From positions 1,931,222 to 1,995,221 of the forward strand of contig NZ_JABWGO010000001.1 of NCBI RefSeq assembly GCF_013363995.1: DNA of 64,000 bases, in the 5' to 3' direction. Source of the DNA: Nonomuraea rhodomycinica. GTDB lineage: Bacteria > Actinomycetota > Actinomycetes > Streptosporangiales > Streptosporangiaceae. The notes under the pieces were generated by a model that saw only the letters and a list, made by a program, of their open reading frames with translations, had not been told where the DNA came from and ran no database searches. This document shows positions 42,176 to 50,503 of this stretch, in pieces. Positions within the stretch are counted from its first letter, which is position 1. The number at the start of each line of letters is the position of its first letter. Made by a program: the position numbers and the translations under genes.

Positions 42176-42186
42176 AGGTGTCACCT
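42176..42186. promoter_or_regulatory. short palindrome between TPR and lipoprotein genes
   Basis: AGGTG-T-CACCT is a perfect 11-bp palindrome in the 136-bp gap between the divergent TPR and lipoprotein genes, next to an AT-rich stretch (GTGAAAAAAC). It is a weak operator candidate. Confidence 0.25.
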
Positions 42187-42271
42187 ACGTCACAGGCATT
42201 TCGCGCCAGCCCGATCGGCGCCGCCGTCACGGCCTGGCATGTCCCGTGCACGCCGGGGTAACAGAGGGCCC

Positions 42272-42661
42272 ATGAGATCTCCGTTCGCGATCGCCGCGCT
42301 CGGACTCGCGTTGGCGCTGAGCGCGGGGTGCGGCGTGGACACGGCCTCGCCCGCCCGCGCGGCGGCGCGCTTCCACACCGCCGTGGCGGCGCACCAGGAG
42401 GCGGTGGCCTGCGCCCTGCTCACGCCCAAGACCGCCGAGAAGCTGCCCGACCCGGACGAGACGTGCGCCCAGGCGCTGGCCGCGCTGAAGCTGGGTCCGG
42501 GCGGCCGGGTCACCGGGGTCGACGTCTGGGGCGACGACGCCCTGGTGCGGATGGCGGGCGACACGGTGTTCCTGCACCAGTTCTCCGACGGCTGGAGGGT
42601 CACGGCGGCGGGGTGCGAGCCCCGGCACGACCTTCCCTACGACTGCGAGGTCGAGGACTGA
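42272..42661 (+). CDS. small putative lipoprotein of unknown function
   Basis: A 129-residue protein with a lipobox LSAGC near residues 17-21. The mature part begins as a helix (ARAAARFHTAVAAHQEAVAC), followed by a compact strand-rich part (VTGVDVWGDDALVRMAGDTV, FLHQFSDGWRVTAAGCEP). It has five further cysteines. The shape resembles small secreted NTF2-like or DUF lipoproteins. Its TGA overlaps the ATG of the next gene (ATGA-type), so the two are coupled. Confidence 0.75.
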   Translation: MRSPFAIAALGLALALSAGCGVDTASPARAAARFHTAVAAHQEAVACALLTPKTAEKLPDPDETCAQALAALKLGPGGRVTGVDVWGDDALVRMAGDTVFLHQFSDGWRVTAAGCEPRHDLPYDCEVED

Positions 42662-42744
42662 TGCGGCTGATGTTCTGGCTCACGCTCGCGTTGATCGCGA
42701 TCGGCCTGGTCTATTTCTTCGCGGTCGGGCTGGCGCATCTGTGA
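42661..42744 (+). CDS. 27-residue single-span membrane peptide
   Basis: MRLMFWLTLALIAIGLVYFF followed by AVGLAHL is one hydrophobic helix with almost no soluble part. The ATG overlaps the stop of the lipoprotein gene, and the stop is 19 bp before the DUF6766-like gene. The position in a tight three-gene run supports it being real. The function is unknown. Confidence 0.55.
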   Translation: MRLMFWLTLALIAIGLVYFFAVGLAHL

Positions 42745-42763
42745 GCGCGCCTGAGGGGGATGC

Positions 42764-43435
42764 ATGAGGCGGATCAAGGACAACGCGCTGTCACTGGCGT
42801 TCCTGGTGATGTTCCTGCTGGCGCTGGCCGGCCAGGCGTGGTCGGGGGCGATCCACTACAACGAGGAGCAGCTGGTCAACGGCCTCCAGCCCGTGTCGGT
42901 CTGGGCGTACGTGACGTCGTCGTCGTTCGCGGTCGACGTGGCGGAGAACTGGCAGTCGGAGTACCTCCAGTTCCTGCTGTTCATCGTGCTGACCGTCTGG
43001 CTGGTGCAGAAGGGCTCACCCGAGTCGAAGCAGCCGGGCGAGGAGGGCCCCGAGACCGACCACGAGCAGCTCGTCGGCGAGCACGCCGAGCCGGACTCGC
43101 CGCGCTGGGCCCGCGTGCGCGGGGTGCGCCTCTGGGTGTACAGCAACTCGCTCGGGCTCGTCATGGGGACGATCTTCGTGCTGTCGTGGCTGGCGCAGTC
43201 GGTGGCGGGCCTCGCGGCCTACAACTCCGAGCGGATCACCGACCTGCGCGACCCCGTCACCTGGGGCTGGTACGTGACCTCGTCGGAGTTCTGGAACCGC
43301 TCGCTGCAGAACTGGCAGTCGGAGCTGCTGGCCGTGCTGTCGATGGTGGTGCTGTCCGTCTACCTGCGCCAGCGCGGCTCCCCCGAGTCCAAGCCGGTGG
43401 GCGCGCCGCACCACGCGACGAGCGTCGAGGGCTGA
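42764..43435 (+). CDS. DUF6766-like four-span membrane protein with internal duplication
   Basis: A 223-residue membrane protein with four hydrophobic segments in two halves. The halves are clear duplicates: a TM segment, then SVWAYVTSSSFAVDVAENWQ versus TWGWYVTSSEFWNRSLQNWQ, then QKGSPESKQPG versus QRGSPESKPVG. The family is widespread in actinomycetes and proteobacteria with no assigned reaction. It appears to be the last gene of the lipoprotein-membrane peptide run. Confidence 0.75.
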   Translation: MRRIKDNALSLAFLVMFLLALAGQAWSGAIHYNEEQLVNGLQPVSVWAYVTSSSFAVDVAENWQSEYLQFLLFIVLTVWLVQKGSPESKQPGEEGPETDHEQLVGEHAEPDSPRWARVRGVRLWVYSNSLGLVMGTIFVLSWLAQSVAGLAAYNSERITDLRDPVTWGWYVTSSEFWNRSLQNWQSELLAVLSMVVLSVYLRQRGSPESKPVGAPHHATSVEG

Positions 43436-43439
43436 GCCC

Positions 43440-44255
43440 TCACCTCGGCGGGAAGGGCTCACCGGTGACGACCGCGACGACCCGGGTGCCGGGCGCGAAG
43501 CCGCCGCCACGGGCCCGGGCCACGATCCCGAGGAGCATCTTGGCCACGTACACCTCCTCCACCCCGTGGCGGGCGGCGAAGGCGCGCAGCTCCGGCGTCG
43601 TGCGGGCGTAGCCGCCGAAGTGGTGGTCGAGGTCGATCGACCAGTTGTCCCACACCCGCCCGTACGCCTCGCGCTGGAGCCGCGCCACCTCCTCCGTCAG
43701 GAACCCGGCGCCCTTCAGCACCGCGAACCCGAGCGCCCGCCGGCCCGCCGGCAGTCCCGCCGCGATGCCCGCCAGCGTGCCGCCCGTGCCGACGGGGCAG
43801 CAGACCACGTCGTACGCGCCGCCGGTCGCAGCCTCGATCTCCGTCTCCAGCTCCGGGGGCAGCTCGGCGCAGCCGCGCACGGCCGCCGCGTTGCTGCCGC
43901 CCTCCGGCAGGATCAGCACCTCGCCCCACCGCTCGCGCAGCGCCGCCTCCACCTCGGGGGTGTGCTTGCGCCGGTACGTGCCCCGGTCCAGGTAGGTGAG
44001 CGTCATGCCGCAGGAGGCCGCGTACGCGAGCGACGGGTTGAGCGGCAGCCGCTCCTCGCCCCGGATGACGCCGATCGTCGCGAACCCGTGGCGCAGCCCC
44101 GCCGCGGCCACGGCCCGGATGTGGTTGGACCAGGCGCCGCCGAAGGTGAGCACGCGCGGATGGCCCAGGTTGTAGCGCAGCTTGCGGGCCTTGTTGTCGT
44201 CCCGCTTCAGGAAGACCCGGACCGAGCCGAGGTCCGTATCCAGCAGCTCCTCCAC
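43440..44255 (-). CDS. ACC deaminase / D-cysteine desulfhydrase family protein
   Basis: A 271-residue fold-type II PLP enzyme, somewhat short for the family (usually 300-340). KRDDNKARKLRYNLGH holds the PLP lysine region. FGGAWSNHIRAVA and LPEGGSNAAAVRG bind substrate and phosphate, and CCPVGTGGTLAGIAAG is the phosphate-binding glycine loop. Possible reactions are deamination of 1-aminocyclopropane-1-carboxylate or release of H2S from D-cysteine; the key residues do not decide between them here. Confidence 0.78.
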   Translation of the reverse strand: MEELLDTDLGSVRVFLKRDDNKARKLRYNLGHPRVLTFGGAWSNHIRAVAAAGLRHGFATIGVIRGEERLPLNPSLAYAASCGMTLTYLDRGTYRRKHTPEVEAALRERWGEVLILPEGGSNAAAVRGCAELPPELETEIEAATGGAYDVVCCPVGTGGTLAGIAAGLPAGRRALGFAVLKGAGFLTEEVARLQREAYGRVWDNWSIDLDHHFGGYARTTPELRAFAARHGVEEVYVAKMLLGIVARARGGGFAPGTRVVAVVTGEPFPPR

Positions 44256-44299
44256 CCGCGCTAGTCTACGGTCGGGCCCTTGTTGAGGAGTGTTTGGTT

Positions 44300-45424
44300 A
44301 TGCGCGTTGTTGAAGCTTTCCGCGCGGCGTTCGGCGCGGACCCGCGGACGGTCTGGCACGCGCCCGGCCGCGTCAACCTGATCGGTGAGCACACCGACTA
44401 CAACGACGGGTTCGTGCTGCCCTTCGCCGTGCCGTGGGGCGTCACGGCCGCCGTCACGCCGCGCGCCGACCACACGGTCCGGCTGCTGTCCCTCCAGTCG
44501 GACGGCGGGCCGGTCACGATCGAACGGCACGAGGACGCGCGCGGCTGGACCCGCTACGTCGTGGGTGTGCTCGCCATGCTGGCCGACCGGCTGGGCGAGC
44601 CGGTGCCGGGCGCCGACATCGCGATCGACGGCGACGTGCCGCAGGGCGCCGGGCTCAGCTCCAGCGCCGCCCTGGAGGTCGCCGTCGCCTGCGCGCTGAA
44701 CGACCTGCACGGCCTCGGCATGACGCCCATGGAGCTGGCCCTGCTGTCGCAGCGGGCCGAGAACGACTTCGTCGGCATGCCCTGCGGCATCATGGACCAG
44801 GCCGCCTCGGCGCTCGGCGAGGAGGGCCACGCGCTGTTCCTCGACTGCCGCTCGCTGGGATCGCGCAACATCCCCCTCGACCTGGCCTCCCACGGGCTGC
44901 GCATCCTCATCGTCGACACGGGCGTCCACCACGAGCACGCGGGCGGCGAGTACGCCAAGCGGCGCGCCGAGTGCGAGTCGGCGGCCCGCAAACTCGGCGT
45001 CGAGGCGCTGCGCGACGTCACCGACCTGGCCGGCGCGCTGGAGCGGCTGCAGGGCGACGAGCGCAAGCGCACCATGCACGTCGTCACGGAGAACCACCGG
45101 GTCGAGGCGCTGGTCGGCCTGCTGCGGGCGGGCGCCGTCACGGAGATCGGCGCGCTGCTCAACGCCTCGCACCTGTCGCTGCGCGACCAGTACGAGGTGT
45201 CGTCGCCGGAGCTGGACGTCGCGGTCGAGGCCGCCGTCCGCGGCGGGGCGCGCGGCGCGCGCATGACGGGCGGCGGGTTCGGCGGCTCGGCGATCGCCCT
45301 GGTGGCCGAGGACCGCCTCGGCAGCGTCCAGGAGAGCGTGGCCGCCGCGTACGCGGAGCGGGGCTGGCGCGCCCCGCGCTTCCTGCCCGCGGTCCCGAGC
45401 CCGGGCGCCCGCCGCCGCGCCTGA
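44300..45424 (+). CDS. galK: galactokinase
   Basis: A 374-residue GHMP kinase. The galactokinase signature is APGRVNLIGEHTDYNDGFVL near residues 20-39. The ATP loop is GDVPQGAGLSSSAALEVA, the catalytic Asp lies in MPCGIMDQAASALG, and the C-terminal motif is ARMTGGGFGGSAIAL. It phosphorylates galactose at C1 with ATP, the first step of the Leloir pathway. ATG 44300 has GAGGAG nine bases upstream. galT and galE are not adjacent. Confidence 0.92.
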   Translation: MRVVEAFRAAFGADPRTVWHAPGRVNLIGEHTDYNDGFVLPFAVPWGVTAAVTPRADHTVRLLSLQSDGGPVTIERHEDARGWTRYVVGVLAMLADRLGEPVPGADIAIDGDVPQGAGLSSSAALEVAVACALNDLHGLGMTPMELALLSQRAENDFVGMPCGIMDQAASALGEEGHALFLDCRSLGSRNIPLDLASHGLRILIVDTGVHHEHAGGEYAKRRAECESAARKLGVEALRDVTDLAGALERLQGDERKRTMHVVTENHRVEALVGLLRAGAVTEIGALLNASHLSLRDQYEVSSPELDVAVEAAVRGGARGARMTGGGFGGSAIALVAEDRLGSVQESVAAAYAERGWRAPRFLPAVPSPGARRRA

Positions 45425-45425
45425 C

Positions 45426-46199
45426 TCAGAGAGCCGGGAAGTTCGGAGGGCGTCGCTCCAGGAACGACGCGACGCCCTCCGCGAAGTCGGGCCGCCCGAA
45501 CGAGGCCACCATCTCGGTGAACGCGCTCGCGGCCGACTCGGCCAGCGTGACCTCCCAGTCGTGCCACACCTGCCGCTTGATCACCGCCATCGACGCGGGC
45601 GAGCTGTGCTCCGCCAGCTCCCGGGCGTACCCCTGCGCCTCGGCGAGCAGCCGCTCCCCCGGCACCGACCGGTTGACCAGCCCCATCTCGTACGCCTCCC
45701 GCCCGGTGAAGACCCGGGCCGACAGCAGGACGTCCATGGCGCGCTGCTGCCCCATGAGCCGGGGCAGCACCCATGCAAGGCCGTACTCCGCGATCAGGCC
45801 GCGGCGCGCGAAGGCGGTGGTCCACTTCGCCTCGTCGGCGGTGAGGACCACGTCGCAGACGAGGGCGTGGACCATCCCGAGGCCGGCGCACGCGCCGTTG
45901 ACCGCGGCGACGATCGGCTTGCCGATGGTCGTGGGGAACGTGTTCGGCCGCGGATCGAGCTCCTCGTCGTGGCTGCCGTCGCGGATCTCGCCCAGCGTGC
46001 CGAAATCGGCGCCCGCGCAGAAGCCGCGCCCCGCGCCGGTGACCACGATCGCCCGCACGGCCGGGTCCTTCGCGGCCTCCTCCAGCAGGTCGAAGTAGCG
46101 CCGCCCCATCGGGACCGTCCACGCGTTGAGCCGGTCGGGACGGTTGAAGGTCAGGGTCAGCACGCCCCGGTCGGTGGAGGAGAGCACGAGTTCGTCCAT
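45426..46199 (-). CDS. enoyl-CoA hydratase/isomerase family protein
   Basis: A 257-residue crotonase-fold protein. FNRPDRLNAWTVPMGRRYFD is the family start; the first oxyanion-hole stretch is GRGFCAGADF, and the second is AAVNGACAGLGMVHALVCD. FARRGLIAEYGLAWVLPRL replaces the usual catalytic glutamate region and keeps a Glu. Likely roles are hydration or isomerisation of an acyl-CoA; the substrate is unknown. It lies 44 bp downstream of the nitric oxide synthase gene on the same strand, so it may be read through from it. Confidence 0.85.
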   Translation of the reverse strand: MDELVLSSTDRGVLTLTFNRPDRLNAWTVPMGRRYFDLLEEAAKDPAVRAIVVTGAGRGFCAGADFGTLGEIRDGSHDEELDPRPNTFPTTIGKPIVAAVNGACAGLGMVHALVCDVVLTADEAKWTTAFARRGLIAEYGLAWVLPRLMGQQRAMDVLLSARVFTGREAYEMGLVNRSVPGERLLAEAQGYARELAEHSSPASMAVIKRQVWHDWEVTLAESAASAFTEMVASFGRPDFAEGVASFLERRPPNFPAL

Positions 46200-46243
46200 A
46201 GGTGAACCGAATCATGTTCTAGCCGCGGCGGGCAAGCCGGGGG

Positions 46244-47377
46244 TCACTTGTGGCGTACGAAGGCCGGGGTGAGCGCCGGATTGTCGTAGTAGCGGTGGAA
46301 CACCGGAGTGGCCCCGCCGGAGATCGGCGGCACGATCCACGACCAGTCCGCCGGGCAGACCCGTCCCGCCTTCTCCTCGCGCGCCAGGTGCGTCAGGAAG
46401 CGCCGCGCCTCGGTGTGGTGGTCGGTCATCGTCACCCCCGCCCGTTCGAAGGAGTGCAGCACGGCCACGTTCAGCTCCACCAGCGCGTGGTCGCGCCACA
46501 GCGACCGCTCGGTGGAGGTGTCGAGCCCGAGCCGGGCCGCCACCACCGGGAGCTGGTCGTAGCGGTCCACGTCGGCCAGGTTGCGGGCGCCGATCTCCGC
46601 GCCCATGTACCAGCCGTTGAACGGCGCGCACGGGTAGCAGATCCCGCCGATCTCCAGGCACAGGTCCGAGATGGCCGGCACGGCGTGCCAGCGCAGCCCG
46701 AGCTCCTCGAACCATGGGTAGTGCGGGTGCACGATCGGCACCTCCAGCACGGCGTCGCCCGGCAGGGTGCACAGCAGCGGCCCGCCGCGCCCGGACCGCA
46801 CGACCAGCGGCAGCACGTCGAACCGGCTCCCCGCGCCACGCCACCCCGACGCCCTGACCAGGTCCGTGAAGTCGGCCTGGCGCGGGTCGCCGACCACCCG
46901 CCCGTCGGCGGTGCGGTATCCGGCGTAGCGGATGAGCTGCTCGTTGAGGATCCGGGGCCCGGGCCGGCCGGGCACGTCCGGGGCGAACACGGTGATGGCG
47001 GGCCGGATCCGGCCGCCGTTGGTGGCCTCCCGCAGGTGTTCCACGCATTCGATCGCGACGCCCTCGGCGCTGGTGACCTGCCGCCGGTCGCGCACCCGCA
47101 GCGAACGCCAGTACAGGCGGCCGATGCAGCGGCTGCTGTTGCGCCAGGCCACCCGGGCGCCGAACTCCAGCTCGGCGAAGGTGTGCGCGTAGGTGCCGTA
47201 CCGCGCGATGTCGGCGGCCACCTCGCGCAGCCGGGCGTGCGGAGGCCCCGCGGCGGGGTTCTCCGCGTGGAAGAGCCTGATGAAGCGCTCGGCCTCGCGG
47301 ACGTCGATGGTCCGCTCGATGAGCGTCTGCACGGCGATCGAGTCGAAGGGACGGAGAGATCTGATCCAGGTACGCAC
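46244..47377 (-). CDS. nos: bacterial nitric oxide synthase oxygenase
   Basis: A 377-residue NOS oxygenase domain without a reductase domain, the usual bacterial form. The heme-thiolate cysteine is Cys84 in VAWRNSSRCIGR. The arginine-binding stretch is NGWYMGAEIGARNLAD, and the pterin-side C-terminus has CPADWSWIVPPISGGATPVF. It oxidises L-arginine to NO and citrulline using electrons from a cellular reductase. The start is GTG 47377 with GAGAGAGAAG about 12 bases upstream. A palindrome (TGCATATGCA) lies 142 bp upstream. Confidence 0.92.
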   Translation of the reverse strand: MRTWIRSLRPFDSIAVQTLIERTIDVREAERFIRLFHAENPAAGPPHARLREVAADIARYGTYAHTFAELEFGARVAWRNSSRCIGRLYWRSLRVRDRRQVTSAEGVAIECVEHLREATNGGRIRPAITVFAPDVPGRPGPRILNEQLIRYAGYRTADGRVVGDPRQADFTDLVRASGWRGAGSRFDVLPLVVRSGRGGPLLCTLPGDAVLEVPIVHPHYPWFEELGLRWHAVPAISDLCLEIGGICYPCAPFNGWYMGAEIGARNLADVDRYDQLPVVAARLGLDTSTERSLWRDHALVELNVAVLHSFERAGVTMTDHHTEARRFLTHLAREEKAGRVCPADWSWIVPPISGGATPVFHRYYDNPALTPAFVRHK

Positions 47378-47514
47378 GCAGAAACCAGCACTTCTCTCTC
47401 ACGAAGCACCCCGCCGATTCCGGGTCGGCGGCACGCTCCTGCCGGCGGCGCCCCTCTCCGCACCGCCGTCGGCCTGTCCGCGGCCACCCCATCCTGGCGG
47501 CTCGGCCCTGGCTT

Positions 47515-47541
47515 GTCACTGCATATGCAAGAAAGTGTGAC
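47515..47541. promoter_or_regulatory. nested palindrome upstream of nos
   Basis: A perfect 10-bp palindrome, TGCATATGCA (47520-47529), lies between GTCAC (47515-47519) and GTGAC (47537-47541) arms. It is about 140 bp upstream of the NOS start in a local AT-rich patch, so it is a candidate operator or promoter element. Confidence 0.4.
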
Positions 47542-47861
47542 CTTACCGCTACAAAGGGTGAACTGTCGGCGCAGTCCACAGCTCCCTCCTGGACGGCCGG
47601 AGTGCTGCGCCGACATCCCCCGGCCATGCGAAAGCCGCGCCCCTGAGGAGGACGGGGCTCACTGGCCGGATCAGAGACATGTCAGGGATCGGATCTCCAC
47701 CACACGGAGGATTGACCTGTCCTCACCATGACGCCGCTGGGCGGTCTCGTGGCTGCCCGGCCCCTGAAGGCCTTCGGAGCCCGACCCGTCGTCCACGGTC
47801 TTGAACCATGAACGCCGTCTTCGGGAGCGACGAGTCGACCGCGTGGCAACTCCCGGAACGA

Positions 47862-47900
47862 CTCAGGCCCCCTAGCCTGTCTCCAGGTAGGGGGCCTGAG
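47862..47900 (-). terminator. hairpin downstream of tRNA-Asn
   Basis: CTCAGGCCCCCTA (47862-47874) and TAGGGGGCCTGAG (47888-47900) form a perfect 13-bp stem with a 13-base loop, starting 23 bp after the tRNA 3' end. It is most likely the tRNA terminator; no U-tract follows. Confidence 0.65.
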
Positions 47901-47923
47901 CCATGTCCCGCAGGACTGACAAG

Positions 47924-47995
47924 CTCCCGCGATAGGACTCGAACCTATAACCTGCCGGTTAACAGCCGGCTGCTCTGCCGTTGAGCTACGCGGGA
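47924..47995 (-). tRNA. tRNA-Asn (anticodon GTT)
   Basis: A 72-nt cloverleaf on the minus strand. The acceptor stem TCCCGCG pairs with CGCGGGA, D arm GCTC/GAGC, anticodon arm GCCGG-CTGTTAA-CCGGC with anticodon GTT, T arm ATAGG-TTCGAGT-CCTAT, discriminator G. CCA is not encoded. TAATCT at about 48053-48058 (minus strand) could be its -10. Confidence 0.95.
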
Positions 47996-48058
47996 TCGCT
48001 CGTTCGCGCTGAGCGGCGGGCTTTTCGGCCCCTTCCGTTCGGCGCAGGACTAGATTAG

Positions 48059-48075
48059 CGCACTCCTGGAGTGCG
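48059..48075. promoter_or_regulatory. palindrome between tRNA-Asn and ytxH-like gene
   Basis: CGCACTCC-T-GGAGTGCG is a perfect 17-bp palindrome between the divergent tRNA and YtxH-like gene, 46 bp before the YtxH start. It is a candidate operator. Confidence 0.4.
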
Positions 48076-48121
48076 TGTCGCATCGTCATCGGGGTAGGCC
48101 CGGTGTCAGCGGAGGTGCGAA

Positions 48122-48433
48122 ATGCGATATCGAATGACATTCGCCGTCGGTATGGCGGTCGGGTACGTGCTCGGCAGCCGGGCGGGTCGCGAGCGGTACG
48201 AGCAGATCAAGAAGATGGCCCAGCGTGTGGCCGACGACCCGAGGGTTCAGGAAGCCGCGGGCGTCGTGGGCGCGCAGGTGTCGAAGGTGGCCGGTGTGGC
48301 CCGCGACCGGGTCGGCGGCACGCTGCAGGAGAAGATCCCCTTCCTGGGCGGCCAGGACCACGACTCCGGCACCGGCTGGCCCGAGGACACCGCGGGGCAG
48401 AAGAAGCCCGACGAGACCGGCATCCCCTACTGA
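48122..48433 (+). CDS. YtxH-like small membrane-associated protein
   Basis: A 103-residue protein. The N-terminal helix MTFAVGMAVGYVLGSRAGRE with the G-Y-x-L-G-x-R-A-G-R-E-R-Y motif is the YtxH/gas-vesicle-like stress family start. Polar helices and an acidic tail ending DETGIPY follow. It is probably membrane-attached through the first helix. The function is unknown; family members are often stress-induced. Confidence 0.75.
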   Translation: MRYRMTFAVGMAVGYVLGSRAGRERYEQIKKMAQRVADDPRVQEAAGVVGAQVSKVAGVARDRVGGTLQEKIPFLGGQDHDSGTGWPEDTAGQKKPDETGIPY

Positions 48434-48567
48434 CCGGACGGGCGCGTCCCCGCGCGCACCGGTCGCCGGACGGCCGGCCCCCCGGGAGATCGACGGGCGT
48501 GTGCGGCGGCACCTTCAGGCCGCCCACGCGCCCGCCCGGCCCTCCCCCGCCGTCCTGATCTTCGCGC

Positions 48568-49041
48568 TCAGACTCCCATGCTCCGCCGTACGCCCTCCAG
48601 GGCCTGTTCGGCCTGGGCCCGTAGCCCCGGGTCGGTGGGGTCGAGACCGTCGTCGAAGACGAGCGTCCAGCCGAGCATGTCGCCGCCGGGCCGGCGCCGG
48701 GCGACCAGCCGCACGCCGCCCCGCCCGGGCAGCGACACGTGCTTGTTGACGATGATCGTGGAGTTGACCCGCTCCCGCACGGTCTCGGGCAGCAGCCGCG
48801 GCTCGGCGATGCGCTCGCGGTGCCAGGCGCCGTCCATGGTGAGGACCCGCAGCCCCTCCTCGTCCCACGACGCCTTGTCGACCGTCTCGTACGGCACCCG
48901 CGTGCCGTCGGACAGGAACAGGGCGCGGTCGGTCGCGACCACGTAGCCGCCGTCGGACCCGGCGAAGGTGAGCACCCGCTCCCCCGGCTCGGTGGCCAGG
49001 GACTTGCGGACGTCGGAGGGCAGGCGGCGCAGCAGGCTCAT
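48568..49041 (-). CDS. conserved actinobacterial protein, PH-like fold
   Basis: A 157-residue protein. The N-terminal half is strand-rich: VLTFAGSDGGYVVATDRALF, then VPYETVDKASWDEEGLRVLT. This is the pattern of bacterial PH-like domains. The second half ends with a helix, AQAEQALEGVRRSM. There is no signal peptide. Its ATG overlaps the stop of the GH gene upstream (ATGA), so they are co-translated. The function is unknown. Confidence 0.7.
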   Translation of the reverse strand: MSLLRRLPSDVRKSLATEPGERVLTFAGSDGGYVVATDRALFLSDGTRVPYETVDKASWDEEGLRVLTMDGAWHRERIAEPRLLPETVRERVNSTIIVNKHVSLPGRGGVRLVARRRPGGDMLGWTLVFDDGLDPTDPGLRAQAEQALEGVRRSMGV

Positions 49042-50312
49042 GCCCCCACGTTATCGGCGAGCAGGTCGAGGGTGAGCGCGGCGCTCCACGAGAAGTCGCG
49101 GCAGCCGCGCCCGCTGCCGTCGAACGGGTCGAAGCACTCCCGGAACCCGGCCTGGCGGACGAGGCGCAGCGTGCCGCCGGTGAGCTGGTCGCGCAGCGGT
49201 CCGAGGCCGTGCACGGAGGCGGCGCGGCGCAGCAGCCAGTTGGTGTTCACCCAGGAGGGCCCGCGCCAGTAGCGGGTGCGGTCGAACTGGGACGCGCGGA
49301 TCTCGCAGCTCGGCACCGGATAGCCGGTCGCGCCCATGAAGCGGGCCGACTGGAGCACGTCGACGAGCGCGCCGACGTGCTCGCCGGGCAGCCAGGGGTC
49401 GAGCAGCGGCCCGAACCCGCCGACCGTGCAGATCGGGATGAGCCGGTCGGCACGCAGGTCGCGGGCGTAGAAGCAGCCGTCCCACAGGCGCTCCAGCAGG
49501 CCGCGCCGGATCCGCTCGGCCTGCTCGGCGTGCGGACCGGGGTCGGCGCGGGCGAGCGGCGCGAGCTCGGCCAGCGCCTGGCAGGAGGCCAGCCAGATGC
49601 CGTTGAACAGCGGGCACTCGATGGCGAACGGGTGCTCGTCGCGCAGGTACTCGGCCCGGTAGCCGGCGTCGCGGTAGCGCAGGGCGAGCCAGACGTACCG
49701 GTCGTGGTCGCTGTCGGGGTGGCGTTCGTCGAGGTCGAGGTTGCGGTAGCCGTACCGGATCTCGGGCAGGGCGGCGAGCGGCTGGTCCCAGGCGGGACTG
49801 TCGTCCATCCCGGACTCCCAGGGATGGACGATCGCGGCGAGCCCGGCCCCGCCGAGGTCGCGGGCGGCGGCGAGGTAGCGGTGCTGCGCGACCAGCGACG
49901 GGAAGGCACGCCGCACGAACTCGACGTCCCCGGTGTGCCGGTAGATCCACCACAGGGCGAGCCCGTGGACGGGTGGCGCGGTGAGACCGGAGGTGAGCAC
50001 GCGGGGCGCCGCGTCGTGGTCGTGCGAGCGCCAGACGGACGGCCCGGGGAAGTACGCCTCGGGCGTGTGGAAGACGATGTGCGGGACCATCCCGGTCGCC
50101 CACTGCCCGGCGAGGAGGCTGAGGAGCTCGGCGCGGGACCTGTCGGGGCGGTGCCGGGCGAGGCCGATCGCCACGAACGCGGAGTCCCAGCTCCACTGGT
50201 GGGGATAGAGGCCGGGCGCGGGCACGGTGGCGGTCCCCGTCCAGTTCGCGTCGAGCACGGACAGCGCCTCACGCCCGAGCGCGGCGTCGTCGACCGCTGG
50301 CCGCGCATCCAT
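49038..50312 (-). CDS. GH63/MGH1-like glycoside hydrolase, glucosylglycerate hydrolase-like
   Basis: A 424-residue (alpha/alpha)6-barrel hydrolase. LYPHQWSWDSAFVAIGLARH, MVPHIVFH, IVHPWESGMDDSPAWD (with the candidate catalytic Asp) and YWRGPSWVNTNWLLRRA are conserved in the mycobacterial glucosylglycerate/mannosylglycerate hydrolase group of GH63. It probably degrades the compatible solute glucosylglycerate in the cytoplasm, since there is no signal peptide. Start ATG 50312. Its operon partner is the PH-like protein. Confidence 0.8.
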   Translation of the reverse strand: MDARPAVDDAALGREALSVLDANWTGTATVPAPGLYPHQWSWDSAFVAIGLARHRPDRSRAELLSLLAGQWATGMVPHIVFHTPEAYFPGPSVWRSHDHDAAPRVLTSGLTAPPVHGLALWWIYRHTGDVEFVRRAFPSLVAQHRYLAAARDLGGAGLAAIVHPWESGMDDSPAWDQPLAALPEIRYGYRNLDLDERHPDSDHDRYVWLALRYRDAGYRAEYLRDEHPFAIECPLFNGIWLASCQALAELAPLARADPGPHAEQAERIRRGLLERLWDGCFYARDLRADRLIPICTVGGFGPLLDPWLPGEHVGALVDVLQSARFMGATGYPVPSCEIRASQFDRTRYWRGPSWVNTNWLLRRAASVHGLGPLRDQLTGGTLRLVRQAGFRECFDPFDGSGRGCRDFSWSAALTLDLLADNVGA

Positions 50313-50344
50313 TCATTTACTATGCGCCGACCGGCGCGCGGAAG

Positions 50345-50503
50345 CTATGTCCTCTTCGTCCACTTTGACACAAGCATTACGCCTGCGGCGACGAGGCCGA
50401 TGATGAGACCCCACTTCAGCAGGGTGAAGGCGAGACCCAGGAGCGGGCCGATGAGTACCAGCGCGGCGAGAACGGCCGCGGCGATCAGAAGAATGCGTCC
50501 CAT
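50345..50503 (-). CDS. 52-residue small membrane protein
   Basis: Two hydrophobic stretches make up nearly all of the protein: MGRILLIAAAVLAALVLIGP followed by LLGLAFTLLKWGLIIGLVAA, ending in a basic tail KWTKRT. The ATG at 50503 has no strong ribosome site nearby, but codon use (G/C third positions) is typical of the window. Short proteins of this shape are common in actinomycetes. The function is unknown. Confidence 0.5.
   Translation of the reverse strand: MGRILLIAAAVLAALVLIGPLLGLAFTLLKWGLIIGLVAAGVMLVSKWTKRT

Larger units (their letters stand above)
47378..47923. other. 546-bp region without a protein gene
   Basis: Between the NOS start and tRNA-Asn no open frame with family features or a ribosome site is found. 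It contains the palindrome at 47515-47541 and the tRNA hairpin at 47862-47900. The rest shows nothing recognised. Confidence 0.5.

Noticed and set aside
47378-47720. Short frames between nos and tRNA-Asn as genes
   Set aside because: They lack ribosome sites, family motifs and consistent codon bias; no conserved RNA structure was recognised either.
47924-47995. tRNA-Asn as an integration site of a mobile element
   Set aside because: No integrase gene and no displaced copy of the tRNA 3' end were seen on either side; both flanks hold ordinary genes or a terminator.
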